The position numbers and the translations under genes were made by a program. The notes beneath the pieces are model-generated. The model was not told the DNA's origin. It ran no database searches and worked only from the letters and a program-made list of their open reading frames with translations. This document shows, piece by piece, positions 37,299-46,965 of a stretch of DNA of 64,000 nt. The first letter of the stretch is position 1, and the number at the start of each line of letters is the position of its first letter. Source of the DNA: Cerasibacillus quisquiliarum (GTDB lineage: Bacteria; Bacillota; Bacilli; Bacillales; Amphibacillaceae); assembly GCF_014202495.1 (NCBI RefSeq), contig NZ_JACHHA010000002.1, positions 1 to 64,000 on the forward strand, given 5' to 3'.

Positions 37299-37889
37299 TC
37301 ATGGTCTTTGTAAAATACGGGTGAAGAACATAAGCAGTTTATCAATCATCCGTTCATACAAAGCTATCACAGTAAGAAATGTGATGATAATGGCACATAA
37401 ATCAAAAAATATATCATGTCCCATCGTATAATCATCAGTATATGCCATTAATGATATATGATATAGTAGTTCTCCACCACAAGCTCCAACTAAAGAGACG
37501 AAGCATCTGTTCTTAAATTCATTCATTAAAAAGATTGCAATTAAAACAATAAAAGATGGGAGTACTAGATATTTTGGAAAGAAAAGTAACAAAGGGGTTT
37601 CGTGCTCCCAAACTAAAAAACTAGCATAAGCAATCGCTAATGTAAATGAAGAGAAGAAATGAAAGAGTCGATGATTCGTTTGCAATAAAAACATAATACT
37701 GCCTATAAATAAGACGATATAAGCAATAGAAAATTTTAATACTGTTAATGTCATATACATATTTGACGTACTCATAATGATTAAAATCCAATACATTAAG
37801 AACCATTGATGTTTATCATATTTCATAAAAAATAAAACATACACAAAGAACATCCAACTTAACCAATAAAACATAAGACCTGATGACAT
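37299..37889 (-). CDS. yphA: Membrane protein YphA-like
   Basis: This 196-residue protein has about six membrane helices and almost no soluble part. It begins MSSGLMFYWLSWMFFVYV, which resembles the YphA start, and stands between der and ypfD where yphA is expected. Function unknown. I choose the ATG at 37889, after GGGAGTGG. A TTG 24 bases upstream has no site. The neighbour yphB (seaA) found in B. subtilis is missing, so yphA follows der's side directly. Confidence 0.72.
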   Translation of the reverse strand: MSSGLMFYWLSWMFFVYVLFFMKYDKHQWFLMYWILIIMSTSNMYMTLTVLKFSIAYIVLFIGSIMFLLQTNHRLFHFFSSFTLAIAYASFLVWEHETPLLLFFPKYLVLPSFIVLIAIFLMNEFKNRCFVSLVGACGGELLYHISLMAYTDDYTMGHDIFFDLCAIIITFLTVIALYERMIDKLLMFFTRILQRP

Positions 37890-37954
37890 GAGTTCCACTC
37901 CCAAAATTTTCAAATCACAATATAAGTATGTCTGTTTAATATTTTTTTAAACAA

Positions 37955-37984
37955 AAACCTTTCCATTGTGAAATGGAAAGGTTT
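37955..37984 (-). terminator. Terminator after ypfD
   Basis: A perfect 13-bp stem (AAACCTTTCCATT 37955-37967 with 37972-37984) closes a GTGA loop. The minus strand continues into TTTGTTTAAAAAAA. It lies 23 bases after the ypfD stop. Confidence 0.85.
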
Positions 37985-38007
37985 CTATCATCAGGTTGTT
38001 TAATCAA

Positions 38008-39141
38008 TTAATTTTTATATTTATCTAATTGGTCACCAATGATTTCTCCAAATTGGAAACTAGATTGTTCTTCCTCTTTTTCATATTCTTTGTATTCCTT
38101 TTCAGCTTCTTCGGCTTCTAACTCACGAATACTTAATGACATTCTTTCTTCTTCTTCATTGACATCAAGGACTTTTACGTTTACTGTTTGTCCCTCTTCT
38201 AAAACTTCTTGCGGTGTGCCAATATGACGGTTAGCAATTTGTGAAATATGTACTAAGCCTTCAACACCTGGTAACACTTCAACAAATGCACCAAAACTGA
38301 CAAGTCTCTTCACTGTCCCTTCTAGCACATCACCAGCTTTAATTTTTTCACTTACATTTTCCCATGGCCCTGGTACAACATTTTTACGTGATAAAGAAAT
38401 CCGTTCATTTTCAAGATCAACTGATAAAACTTCGACTTCAATTGTTTCACCTTCTGCTACGATATCAGATGGTTTTTCAACATGCTCATGAGCTAATTGA
38501 GATATATGTACAAGCCCGTCAACACCACCTAGGTCAATAAACGCACCGAAGTCAGTTAAACGACTTACTTTTCCCTCTACCACTTGTCCAGCTTCAAGAG
38601 ATTGTAATCGTTCCATTTTTTCTTTTTCGGCTTGTTCTTCTACAACAGCACGATGAGATAATATAACACGATTTGTTGAACGGTCTAAATCAACTATTTT
38701 GACGTCGAGTTTTTTTCCTTTATATTCTGAGAAATCTTCTACGTAGTATGTTTCTACTAGAGATGCTGGAATAAACCCACGAACACCAACATCTGTCACA
38801 AGACCACCTTTTACAATTTCTTTTACTTCTGTTTCAAATATTTCATCATTTGCTTGCTTTTGCTCTAATTCTTGCCATGCTTGATCAGCATCTACAGCCT
38901 TTTTAGAAAGAATCACTTCATCATCATCTAGTTTTTTAACCATTAAAGTTAATTCTTCGCCATCACTAACCACATCGCCTGGGGTATCTACATGTAAGTG
39001 AGATAATTCGCTAATTGGGACAATGCCTTCCGTCTTATAGCCAATATCAACAAGCACTTGTTTTTCTTCGATTTTTACAACAGTGCCTGTAACAGTATCT
39101 CCTATGTTTAAGATTGATAAGTCGTTGTTTAATTCACTCAT
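38008..39141 (-). CDS. ypfD: S1-domain RNA-binding protein YpfD (RpsA homologue)
   Basis: The 377-residue acidic protein has four S1 OB-fold repeats (about 15-85, 100-170, 185-255 and 270-340). Each has the G-x-V-x-x-(I/L)-x-x-x-G-x-x-V-D/E pattern, for example VVEGKVSRLTDFGAFIDLGG. It is the short Firmicutes form of ribosomal protein S1, which binds mRNA; in Bacillus it is not an essential ribosomal protein. The ATG follows AAGGAGG. It is preceded by plsC and cmk as in B. subtilis and ends in a strong terminator. Confidence 0.93.
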   Translation of the reverse strand: MSELNNDLSILNIGDTVTGTVVKIEEKQVLVDIGYKTEGIVPISELSHLHVDTPGDVVSDGEELTLMVKKLDDDEVILSKKAVDADQAWQELEQKQANDEIFETEVKEIVKGGLVTDVGVRGFIPASLVETYYVEDFSEYKGKKLDVKIVDLDRSTNRVILSHRAVVEEQAEKEKMERLQSLEAGQVVEGKVSRLTDFGAFIDLGGVDGLVHISQLAHEHVEKPSDIVAEGETIEVEVLSVDLENERISLSRKNVVPGPWENVSEKIKAGDVLEGTVKRLVSFGAFVEVLPGVEGLVHISQIANRHIGTPQEVLEEGQTVNVKVLDVNEEEERMSLSIRELEAEEAEKEYKEYEKEEEQSSFQFGEIIGDQLDKYKN

Positions 39142-39273
39142 GATTTTTCCTCCTTAAGAACAAAAACGAATTTACACATCAAGAAATAAGTCCGTTTCTA
39201 TTACTTTTTAGAAATTTATAAATACCTTCTCTTTATAACTTCTAACAATTATATATATTTGTCAAGCAAATTA

Positions 39274-39852
39274 TTAGGAAAGATTAAGTAAATTTTTAAT
39301 TTCTTTCATAATTGTGTCAGCCGTCTCCTGAGCACTTGCTTTTTGCTTGCGTAATTCATTCATTTCAACCGGTTCACCATATGTCACTATTGTTCGCTTA
39401 AATGGCTTATACGAGCTTTTTATTGCACATGGTATGACGACTGCATCTGATCTTAAAGCAAAAAAACCAACGCCAGCTAATGGTTTTCCTGGCTTTCCAG
39501 TTCTACTTCGCGTTCCTTCAGGAAATAACCCGAGTACTTTTCCTTCCTTCAGTATTTTTAATCCGGTCCGTAAAGCATTACGATCAGCCATGCCACGTCT
39601 TACTGGAAAGGCATGGATACCAGTGAGTAACTTTCTTGAAAATGTTTTTTCAAATAACTCTTCTTTTGCCATAAAATGGATGACCCGTGGCGATGTAATG
39701 CCAATGACAGGTGGATCTAAGTTTGAAATATGATTTGAACATATAATGACAGGACCCTTTGTAGGGATGTTTTCTTTTCCTACTACTTTAATTCTATACA
39801 ATGGGTAGAAAAGAGTCGATACAATTATTTTAGCTATACGATATAAACTCAT
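39274..39852 (-). CDS. plsC: 1-acyl-sn-glycerol-3-phosphate acyltransferase
   Basis: PlsC acylates the second position of lysophosphatidate at the membrane. The acyltransferase box SNHISNLDPP gives the catalytic H-x4-D (about residues 37-42), and FPEGTRSRTG is the substrate-binding block. The 192 residues fit. The ATG follows AAAGGGGG by seven bases. It abuts cmk with a one-base gap, so the two are coupled. Confidence 0.93.
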   Translation of the reverse strand: MSLYRIAKIIVSTLFYPLYRIKVVGKENIPTKGPVIICSNHISNLDPPVIGITSPRVIHFMAKEELFEKTFSRKLLTGIHAFPVRRGMADRNALRTGLKILKEGKVLGLFPEGTRSRTGKPGKPLAGVGFFALRSDAVVIPCAIKSSYKPFKRTIVTYGEPVEMNELRKQKASAQETADTIMKEIKNLLNLS

Positions 39853-39853
39853 A

Positions 39854-40552
39854 TCACAATCCCCCTTTACGTTTTATGGCAGATTGAGCTTCTTGTAAAA
39901 TTCGCTCGGCGACTTCTTCAATTGTTAATGATGTTGTATCAATCTCTATCGCATCAACTGCCTTCGTAAGAGGTGAAACATCTCGATTCGTATCTATAGC
40001 ATCTCTTTGTTTAATCTCTTCTTTAATCGATTCTAAATCAGATGGAATACCTTTTTCTTGATTCTCTTTATGACGTCTCTTGGCGCGTTCATCAACTGAT
40101 GCAACTAAAAATATTTTTACTTCTGCATCAGGTAATACATGTGTACCTATATCTCGCCCATCCATGACAATGCCTTTTTGGGTAGCGAATTCTTGCTGCC
40201 TTTTAACCATTTCTCTTCTTATTTTAGGATATTTAGCAACCAGTGATACATGGTTTGTTACTTCTTTCGTACGAATCGTATGTGTGACATCTTTCCCATC
40301 AAGTAATACAAGCTGTCCATCGTCAGATTGTTTTAACTCTATATTTGTTTCTTTCAATAGTTGTAATAATTTGTCTTCATCTGTTAAATCGACTGATTCA
40401 TTTATCGCTTTAAGTGTAATTGAACGATACATCGCTCCTGTATCGATATAAATATATGATAGTTGTTTAGCAACCATTTTAGCTACCGTACTTTTGCCAG
40501 CAGCTGCAGGCCCATCAATAGCAATTTTAATCGCAGGTACATTTAACAACAA
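39854..40552 (-). CDS. cmk: Cytidylate kinase
   Basis: Cmk phosphorylates CMP and dCMP. The P-loop [14 protein letters not shown] lies near residues 12-25. The NMP-binding [12 protein letters not shown] and the [14 protein letters not shown] motif are typical. The start appears to be a TTG at 40552, eight bases after GAGAGG; no ATG in frame precedes the P-loop. It is 232 residues long. It is followed by plsC and ypfD, the conserved cmk-plsC-ypfD set. Confidence 0.93.
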   Translation of the reverse strand: MLLNVPAIKIAIDGPAAAGKSTVAKMVAKQLSYIYIDTGAMYRSITLKAINESVDLTDEDKLLQLLKETNIELKQSDDGQLVLLDGKDVTHTIRTKEVTNHVSLVAKYPKIRREMVKRQQEFATQKGIVMDGRDIGTHVLPDAEVKIFLVASVDERAKRRHKENQEKGIPSDLESIKEEIKQRDAIDTNRDVSPLTKAVDAIEIDTTSLTIEEVAERILQEAQSAIKRKGGL

Positions 40553-40647
40553 CAGTCATTCCTCTCTATAGACCTTATTATCTCATTATTTTCATATGTT
40601 GATTATACCATTTTATCTTGAAAAAAACCGTTATCTTTCTATATTTC

Positions 40648-41310
40648 CTATTTCTTTTCTTCTTTCTTGTCTTTGAATAAAAAACAATATTGAATAAGTT
40701 TTTGTTCAGTTTGAATAGGAAGATTGATAAATGCCACGGATGCCCTTGTTATATTATTTGACTTTGATAGGCGAACAACTTTAGCCGGTAAGTTTAATAT
40801 TTCATGATCATCATTCGGAAGTGTAAGAGAAATATGTAATACATCATCTAATTTAATTGGGACGCCTTTAGGGACTACCATCAATAATCCACCACCACTT
40901 AAATCGACAGTTACTGTTGTAAATGGTGAAAAGTTATTTGTTGGACTCTTAACAATAACAATGAGATCAAGTGTCACTTTAACACGAACGAACTGTCTCC
41001 TTTGGATTCGCTTTAATGAGTCCTTTTCATATTTTTTAATCATTATCGCGGGAAATGGCATGTTAATTATTATTAATAACTTCACTTTCAAATTGATAGA
41101 CAGCATGCTTTTCTTTTATAAATTGGACAAATAGCTTCGTTCCTTTTGTAAGGATTTTTGTTCGTCTTGTCTCATCTTCGACAGGAAGTGTTACGATTAA
41201 ATACTTCTCTGTTTCATCGATAAGTTTACATGTCATGTATAAATCTGTTCATGCTCCTCATTCAAAGTAATCATTTTCAATGTGAGTATCATCCCGATTT
41301 TCATATGCAT
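40648..41310 (-). pseudogene. ypfA: Frameshifted PilZ (YpfA/DgrA-like) gene
   Basis: Three overlapping frames together spell one YcgR/PilZ protein. The first starts at the ATG at 41310 after GAGGAG and stops at 41233 (25 residues). The second carries the missing beta-barrel part (DLYMTCKLIDETEKYLIVTL and on) and stops at 41063. The third runs to 40648 and keeps the PilZ domain with RRQFVRV and DLSGGG, the c-di-GMP motifs. Two frameshifts (about 41237-41262 and 41063-41085) therefore interrupt it. In B. subtilis YpfA damps motility when bound to c-di-GMP. Either the gene is dead or the sequence has two errors. The PilZ part alone has no good start site. Confidence 0.75.
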
Positions 41311-41368
41311 TACTCCTCAATCATCCTAAATAAAGTCCTATCTACATTATTACAGAAATACAAAAAAA

Positions 41369-41393
41369 AGGAAAGATGTGTTCCATCCTTCCT
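41369..41393 (-). terminator. Terminator at the end of ypeB
   Basis: AGGAAAGAT (41369-41377) pairs with ATCCTTCCT (41385-41393) with one mismatch, and a run of eight A precedes it (T on the minus strand). The right arm overlaps the ypeB stop codon by two bases. Confidence 0.6.
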
Positions 41394-42735
41394 ATGTACC
41401 ATATGAAAAATTTCTTTCCGCCTTTTGCAAGCGTTCAATTTTTTCTTCTGTTCCATCCATTGCATTTATATATATTCGATATGAATCATCTTCATACGTT
41501 CCGATAAATTCATATGTTAAGACTTCATCACCTAAATCATTTCTTATAATCGCAAGACTATCATCCATTATTTGAACTTGTGGATTTACTTTTTTCTTCG
41601 CTTCTGCTATTGATAATATTGGTGATTCAATCTTCCTTTCTTTATGATTCATATAATAGTTTTTAGCTGTTAACCCTAAAATATCACCATTATCTAAAGC
41701 GACTTTCACTTCAACGGTATCTGGATAGACCTTCACTTTATCTTGTTGATAAAGGAATGTGTAAACACCAATTTGATCATATTCAGTACTTTGTTGAAGC
41801 GTCATATTTTCAAACTCATTTTGAGAAAGAAACTCCTTAGCTCGTTCAAATCCTTCATTTAAACTAAGTTGCTTTTTATTTAGAGGTCTATCGACTAATA
41901 AAGATATGGGATGTGCACCATTCACCGACATATCCAAGTAACCACGTTTTTCACCTTCTTCATACGATAAAGTATATAAGGGGATGTCAGATCCTTCACC
42001 ACTCTTAGTCAATTGTATATCTGATTTACTTTTAACATTAAAAAGTTTCTTCCCGAATTGTAATGCTTCATTTTCGGTCACTTTTTTTCCGTGCAAATGT
42101 TTTAACAGTTGTCCTTTTCCAGTGTCAGTCACCAATGGTGAATCGGAACTGCTTTCACTATATCCTTCTACTTTCTTTTCAACTGTTTTAAATCCATCAA
42201 TAATCGTGTTATCAAGTGGGTCGCCATTTGTTGCCAAAGCAAGTTCAACATCCATCCAACGTAAATCATTTTCTAATACAGCATGTTGTACGTTACGTAG
42301 TTCATCTTTTATTTCACTAGCCTGTTCGTACAATTTTTTTAATGTCGTCATTTCCTCTTTAGATAGTGGTTCTTTATCTAAGTCTCTGACCGCTGTCCGA
42401 TACGTAAAATCACCAATATTAGATAAAAACTCCTCTGTCTTATTAAAAGGTAATAATGTTAATGGTAGTTGTCCGACATTTGCCAATGCTTCTGACGATA
42501 TTCGCCAGATATCAACTAATTGTGGAGATAATCTTGATTTAGAATTCATTGCAAGTGATGTTCCGATTTTATCATGTAATAAATCCATATGATAAACTAA
42601 TTCATGGAATGATCGCTGGTACGTATTTTCAGCATGTATTAATACAGCATTTTTCTCTTGATGTTCCTTATAACCCCAATAACCAGTGCCAACGATGCCT
42701 AAAGACAATAAAATGAGAAGTATTGAGCGAATCAT
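41392..42735 (-). CDS. ypeB: Germination protein YpeB
   Basis: YpeB is made in the forespore and is needed to place and protect the cortex-lytic enzyme SleB. The 447-residue protein has an N-terminal signal anchor (IRSILLILLSLGIVGTGYWGY), a long helical region (about 30-210) and C-terminal PepSY domains (about 215-445), for example NEALQFGKKLFNVKS and VNPQVQIMDDSLAII. The ATG follows GAAAGGATG. It is 15 bases downstream of sleB, the usual sleB-ypeB operon. Confidence 0.95.
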   Translation of the reverse strand: MIRSILLILLSLGIVGTGYWGYKEHQEKNAVLIHAENTYQRSFHELVYHMDLLHDKIGTSLAMNSKSRLSPQLVDIWRISSEALANVGQLPLTLLPFNKTEEFLSNIGDFTYRTAVRDLDKEPLSKEEMTTLKKLYEQASEIKDELRNVQHAVLENDLRWMDVELALATNGDPLDNTIIDGFKTVEKKVEGYSESSSDSPLVTDTGKGQLLKHLHGKKVTENEALQFGKKLFNVKSKSDIQLTKSGEGSDIPLYTLSYEEGEKRGYLDMSVNGAHPISLLVDRPLNKKQLSLNEGFERAKEFLSQNEFENMTLQQSTEYDQIGVYTFLYQQDKVKVYPDTVEVKVALDNGDILGLTAKNYYMNHKERKIESPILSIAEAKKKVNPQVQIMDDSLAIIRNDLGDEVLTYEFIGTYEDDSYRIYINAMDGTEEKIERLQKAERNFSYGT

Positions 42736-42750
42736 GTAAAGTCATCCTTT

Positions 42751-43539
42751 CTATTTACAGAAAATATGTTTTCCAATTCGTTTAATTTGCGGTCTTGTCC
42801 AAATCCAAGGTGATGTTGCTGTATCAGGGTTAAAATAATATAATGCATTTCCAGAAGGGTCCCACCCATTAATAGCATCTAAAACAGCACGTTTTGATGT
42901 TTCATTCGGCGTTAGCCATATCTGACCATCAGCAACAGCGGTGAAAGCACGAGGTTCAAAGATAACACCAGAAACTGTATTGGGAAAGGTCGGACTTTGC
43001 ACGCGATTTAATATAACGGCAGCTACAGCAACTTGTCCTTCATATGGTTCACCACGTGCTTCCCCATGAACAGCATTGGCTAATAGTTTAATATCATTTT
43101 GGGAAAAACCATTCGGAACGTTTACTGCTGGTGTTTTTGTAGATGTTGTTTCTTTTTGCTTCTTCGTTTCTCCTTTCCCATAATGCGTAAATTTCGCTCC
43201 TGACTGTATTTTTTTCTTTATCTCTTCTTCATTATACTTACTTGCTTTTACTAATTTATCCTTTGTCGCTTGACCAGCAAGACCATCAATATTTAGTCCA
43301 AATTCATATTGAAAATTTCTCAGTGCCCAATACGTACTCCAACCAAATACACCATCTATTTGCTTATTGTAAAACCCCAAGTACTGTAAGCGTGCTTGTA
43401 ATTCAATCACATCATCACCTACTGCACCGTGTTGAATGATTTGTGAGCTAAACGCTTTACTACTTTGTGGCATAAATATCGCTGAGCTAAACACGATAAT
43501 CGCTATTAATATCATTTGAAATAGCGGTCTATAAACCAT
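42751..43539 (-). CDS. sleB: Spore cortex-lytic enzyme SleB
   Basis: SleB is a lytic transglycosylase that degrades the spore cortex at germination. The 262-residue protein has a signal peptide (about 1-30), a peptidoglycan-binding domain (VGDDVIELQARLQYLGFYNK and GVFGWSTYWALRNFQ) and a Hydrolase_2 catalytic domain. That domain has the key Glu in NAVHGEARGEPYEGQVAVAA and ends in PWIWTRPQIKRIGKHIFCK. I choose the ATG at 43539 after AGGAGG; the open frame upstream is unrelated. It is encoded with ypeB, its partner. Confidence 0.95.
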   Translation of the reverse strand: MVYRPLFQMILIAIIVFSSAIFMPQSSKAFSSQIIQHGAVGDDVIELQARLQYLGFYNKQIDGVFGWSTYWALRNFQYEFGLNIDGLAGQATKDKLVKASKYNEEEIKKKIQSGAKFTHYGKGETKKQKETTSTKTPAVNVPNGFSQNDIKLLANAVHGEARGEPYEGQVAVAAVILNRVQSPTFPNTVSGVIFEPRAFTAVADGQIWLTPNETSKRAVLDAINGWDPSGNALYYFNPDTATSPWIWTRPQIKRIGKHIFCK

Positions 43540-43621
43540 ACAAATCCTCCTATCAAATGTCCATTTGTATATTGTATTTTTTGAGAAATAATGATATTTA
43601 TTCATAAAAAAAAGCCCCATC

Positions 43622-44293
43622 TCATTTGATGGTGACTTGATCATAAGAATGCTTTTGTAACGCTTTAGCAGCAACTCTAACTCGATATAAACCGACGATC
43701 CATAGAAAAATCATAAAAGGTATAAGAATTAATGGCCATGATTCTTGATTTGTTTGTAAAATGTAGTTATACGTACCGTGTAAAAAGAAAGGTAAAAATA
43801 AAGCTAAAAATATATTCCATGATTGACGTCGCTTAATAATTTTTGCTATTCCAAAATGATAGCCCATCATAACCCCAAATAAAGCATGTGAGGAAACGGG
43901 GAAAATCGCTCGAGTGAAAGCATATTCAATGCCATGGCTAAGTAGATACATAATGTTTTCTAAACTAGCAAAACCAAGACTTATTGAAACGGCGTAAATG
44001 ATACCATCATAATGTGTATCGAATTCTGTATGTTGATATACAACATACAAAAAAACAAACCATTTAAAGAATTCTTCAGTGAATCCTGTGACGATGTATG
44101 CATGAAATAGAGGTCCTAAATAGAGCTCTGTTTTAAATGCATATTGTAAAAACATTAAAGGAAAAACAAGTAAAACACCAAAAATAAACGTTTTAATAAT
44201 TAATGTTAATGGTTCACTATAATGTTTTCTTAAGTAAAAGAAAGCCATTAATGCAATAGCTGGAGCCATTCCCGCTGACAAAACAGCAAACAT
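43622..44293 (-). CDS. prsW: Membrane protease PrsW
   Basis: PrsW is the membrane-embedded protease that makes site-1 cuts in anti-sigma factor RsiW in B. subtilis. The 223-residue protein has about six membrane helices and the family motifs TEEFFKWFV (the E-E-x-x-x-K type), ASLENIMYL and SSHALFGVMMGYHFG. I use the ATG at 44293, after AGAGGGAG. An open frame extends to 44410 without a site. Its target here is inferred from the family; no sigW or rsiW lies in this window. Confidence 0.92.
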   Translation of the reverse strand: MFAVLSAGMAPAIALMAFFYLRKHYSEPLTLIIKTFIFGVLLVFPLMFLQYAFKTELYLGPLFHAYIVTGFTEEFFKWFVFLYVVYQHTEFDTHYDGIIYAVSISLGFASLENIMYLLSHGIEYAFTRAIFPVSSHALFGVMMGYHFGIAKIIKRRQSWNIFLALFLPFFLHGTYNYILQTNQESWPLILIPFMIFLWIVGLYRVRVAAKALQKHSYDQVTIK

Positions 44294-44458
44294 CTTTTCT
44301 CCCTCTTTCATACTCATTATTACTATCGTACCATGATATGAAAGAATTGAACATACTAAAAAAATTGGAATATTAAACATACAAGACAATAATAAAAAGA
44401 TTCCACTCACCGAAAGTTGATGAGTGAAACCTTTTAATGTTTTGTTTTAACACTTTAT

Positions 44459-45448
44459 TTAATTTACAACCGATTGTTTCTCTCTTATCGATTCAGCAAT
44501 TCCTTTACCATGAAAACGCCCATTCTCAATAAAAATCTCATTATTATTATTCCCAGATGCAACAACGCCTGCAACATATAAATCTTCTATATTTGTCTCC
44601 AGTGTGCGTTCATTATACAAAGGCTTTCCAGTTTTAGTATCTATAATAACGCCCGCGTTAGATAATAAAGTCATATCTGGACGGTAGCCGGTCATTGCAA
44701 ATACAAAATCATTCTCTATTTCATATTCCATACCATTTTGTTTATAAAAAACAGATGTATCCGTGATTTTTGTAACATGCGCATTAAACTCCATTTGAAC
44801 AATGCCTCTTCTTACTAATGATTTAAAATCTGGTAAAATCCAAGGTTTAATACTACTAGAGTATTCATGACCACGATATAAAACAGTTATTTTGGCACCT
44901 GCATTATGCAATTCTAATGCAGCGTCAACAGCTGAGTTCTTACCGCCAATAATGACAACATTTTTATCGTAATATGGATGACCTTCTTTAAAATAATGTG
45001 AAACTTTAGGTAAGTCTTCACCAGGAATATTCATATAATGAGGTTGGTCATAATATCCCGTCGCTACAACGACATATCTTGCTTCATATTTCTTTTCCTC
45101 ACCGTTTTGTTTCTTCGTTGAAACAATAAATGAATTGTCATTTTTTTCAATATGGGTTACTTTTTCAAACGTATTGATGTTTAAGTTTGTTCGCTTTGCA
45201 ACTTCTCGATAATATGCGAGTGCTTGAATACGAACAGGCTTTTGTCTTTCATTAATAAATGGAATACCACCAATTTCTAAATTATAACTTGAGCTAAAAA
45301 ACGTTTGATGTGTAGGAAAATGATAAATTGTATTCGCAATATTTCCTTTTTCAATAATCAGTGGCTTTATACCGATGTTCTTGAGTTCAATCGCACAGGA
45401 CATACCGCACGGTCCACCACCGACGATGATGATTTCTTCTTTTTGCAT
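44459..45448 (-). CDS. ypdA: Bacillithiol disulfide reductase YpdA (Bdr)
   Basis: This FAD- and NADPH-binding flavoprotein reduces bacillithiol disulfide in related species. It has the FAD start IIVGGGPCGMSCAIEL, which carries the Cys next to the GGG motif that is the proposed catalytic residue of the family. NADPH binding lies in IIGGKNSAVDAALELHNAG, and the C-terminal FAD motif is NIEDLYVAGVVASG. It is 329 residues long. It fits with bshA in this window and supports a bacillithiol-using organism. The name rests on similarity of context and motif. Confidence 0.9.
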   Translation of the reverse strand: MQKEEIIIVGGGPCGMSCAIELKNIGIKPLIIEKGNIANTIYHFPTHQTFFSSSYNLEIGGIPFINERQKPVRIQALAYYREVAKRTNLNINTFEKVTHIEKNDNSFIVSTKKQNGEEKKYEARYVVVATGYYDQPHYMNIPGEDLPKVSHYFKEGHPYYDKNVVIIGGKNSAVDAALELHNAGAKITVLYRGHEYSSSIKPWILPDFKSLVRRGIVQMEFNAHVTKITDTSVFYKQNGMEYEIENDFVFAMTGYRPDMTLLSNAGVIIDTKTGKPLYNERTLETNIEDLYVAGVVASGNNNNEIFIENGRFHGKGIAESIREKQSVVN

Positions 45449-45490
45449 CTATTAAGCACTTCCTTTTTAATCATAACCATGTTCTAGATT

Positions 45491-45542
45491 ATGAGAAAAA
45501 CCCTTATCCGAATCTTATAAATCGAGATAAGAGTTTTTCTCA
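45491..45542 (-). terminator. Terminator after gudB
   Basis: An 18-position stem with one mismatch (45491-45508 with 45525-45542) flanks a 16-base loop and holds T-runs in the arms. It lies 10 bases after the gudB stop and before ypdA. Confidence 0.75.
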
Positions 45543-45552
45543 TTGCATAAAA

Positions 45553-46830
45553 TTAAACCCAACCACGATAACGAGACGCTTCAGCTGTATTTCTTACTCC
45601 TACCATGTATGCTGCAAGTCGCATATCGACATTTCTCGTTTCTGCTAATTCATAAATCGTATTAAAAGCAGTTACCATTGTTTCATGGAGTTTTTCTTCT
45701 ACTTCTTCTTCTGACCAATAATAACCTTGATTGTTTTGTACCCATTCAAAATATGAAACAGTTACTCCTCCAGCAGATGCTAATACATCAGGAACAAGAA
45801 GAATATCTCTTTCAGTTAAAATCTTTGTCGCTTCCATTGTTGTCGGACCATTTGCAGCTTCGACGACAATCTGAGCTTTAATATGTTCGGCATTCTTCTC
45901 AGTAATTTGATTTTCAACAGCAGCCGGAACAAGAATATCACAATCTAATTCAAGCATTTCTTGGTTTGTAATGGTATCATCAAATAATGTTGTAACTGTA
46001 CCAAAACTGTCTCTCCGATCTAATAGATAGTCGATATCTAAACCGTCAGGATCATAAAGAGCGCCGTATGCATCAGAAATCGCTACAATTTTAGCCCCAG
46101 CATCATATAAAAATTTAGAAAGAAAACTTCCTGCATTTCCAAAACCTTGAATGATGACTCTAGCACCTTTAATGTCAATACCACGCTTTTTAGCGGCTTC
46201 ATTAATAGCAATTGTAACCCCTTTTGCTGTAGCAGTCTCTCGACCATGCGAGCCACCGAGAACGATTGGTTTACCTGTTATAAATCCAGGACTATTGTAT
46301 TCATCAATCCGACTATATTCATCCATCATCCATGCCATGATTTGTGAATTGGTGAAGACATCAGGTGCCGGAATATCTTTTGTCGGTCCAACTACTTGGC
46401 TAAGTGCACGAACGTAACCACGGCTTAAACCTTCTAATTCACGGAATGACATTTCACGTGGATCACAGATGATTCCACCTTTTCCACCGCCATATGGTAA
46501 ATTAACAATGCCTGCTTTTAAAGTCATCCAAATTGATAAAGCTTTCACTTCATCTTCTGTTACATCTGGATGAAAGCGAACCCCGCCTTTAGTTGGGCCA
46601 ACTGCATCATTATGTTGTGCACGATACCCGGTAAAAACTTTAACAGAGCCATCATCCATTCGTACTGGAATTCTTACAGTAACCATACGAACTGGGTCCT
46701 TTAACAATTGATAAACCTCATCAGGGTAACCCAACTTATCCAATGCGGTTTTTATGACAGACCTTGTTGACGTTAATATATTCATTTCCTTCTTATCTTC
46801 ATTCTGAGAGTCTGCTTTATCGGCTACCAT
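45553..46830 (-). CDS. gudB: NAD-specific glutamate dehydrogenase
   Basis: GudB oxidises glutamate to 2-oxoglutarate and ammonia for catabolism. The catalytic GGKGGI (VNLPYGGGKGGIICDPREMS) Lys region, QHNDAVGPTKGGVRFHP and the Rossmann GFGNAGSFLSKFLYDAGAK are intact. I choose the ATG at 46830 after AGGAGG, giving 425 residues; the upstream open frame has no site. The sequence at TEDEVKALSIW lacks the 9-base duplication that inactivates gudB in B. subtilis 168, so the enzyme should be active. Confidence 0.95.
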   Translation of the reverse strand: MVADKADSQNEDKKEMNILTSTRSVIKTALDKLGYPDEVYQLLKDPVRMVTVRIPVRMDDGSVKVFTGYRAQHNDAVGPTKGGVRFHPDVTEDEVKALSIWMTLKAGIVNLPYGGGKGGIICDPREMSFRELEGLSRGYVRALSQVVGPTKDIPAPDVFTNSQIMAWMMDEYSRIDEYNSPGFITGKPIVLGGSHGRETATAKGVTIAINEAAKKRGIDIKGARVIIQGFGNAGSFLSKFLYDAGAKIVAISDAYGALYDPDGLDIDYLLDRRDSFGTVTTLFDDTITNQEMLELDCDILVPAAVENQITEKNAEHIKAQIVVEAANGPTTMEATKILTERDILLVPDVLASAGGVTVSYFEWVQNNQGYYWSEEEVEEKLHETMVTAFNTIYELAETRNVDMRLAAYMVGVRNTAEASRYRGWV

Positions 46831-46965
46831 GAATTTACCTCCTAAATTTATCTTTAAATGATCAATTACTAATGCGTTACTCAAGCATTAGTATACACTT
46901 TCATTATAATATTGCAATTGACACAACTCAATGGTCGTCTGTCCCATGTCCATTATGTTAACAGA

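Noticed and set aside
39347-39733. 128-residue frame on the plus strand
   Set aside because: Antisense to plsC; the plsC acyltransferase motifs account for the coding signal.
41984-42592. 202-residue open frame on the plus strand
   Set aside because: It lies wholly antisense to ypeB, is Ser/Cys/Phe-rich as such shadows are, and has no start site.
43540-43621. Sigma-G promoter before sleB
   Set aside because: A TGAATA is present but no -10 box of the right type lies at a proper distance, so I did not list it.
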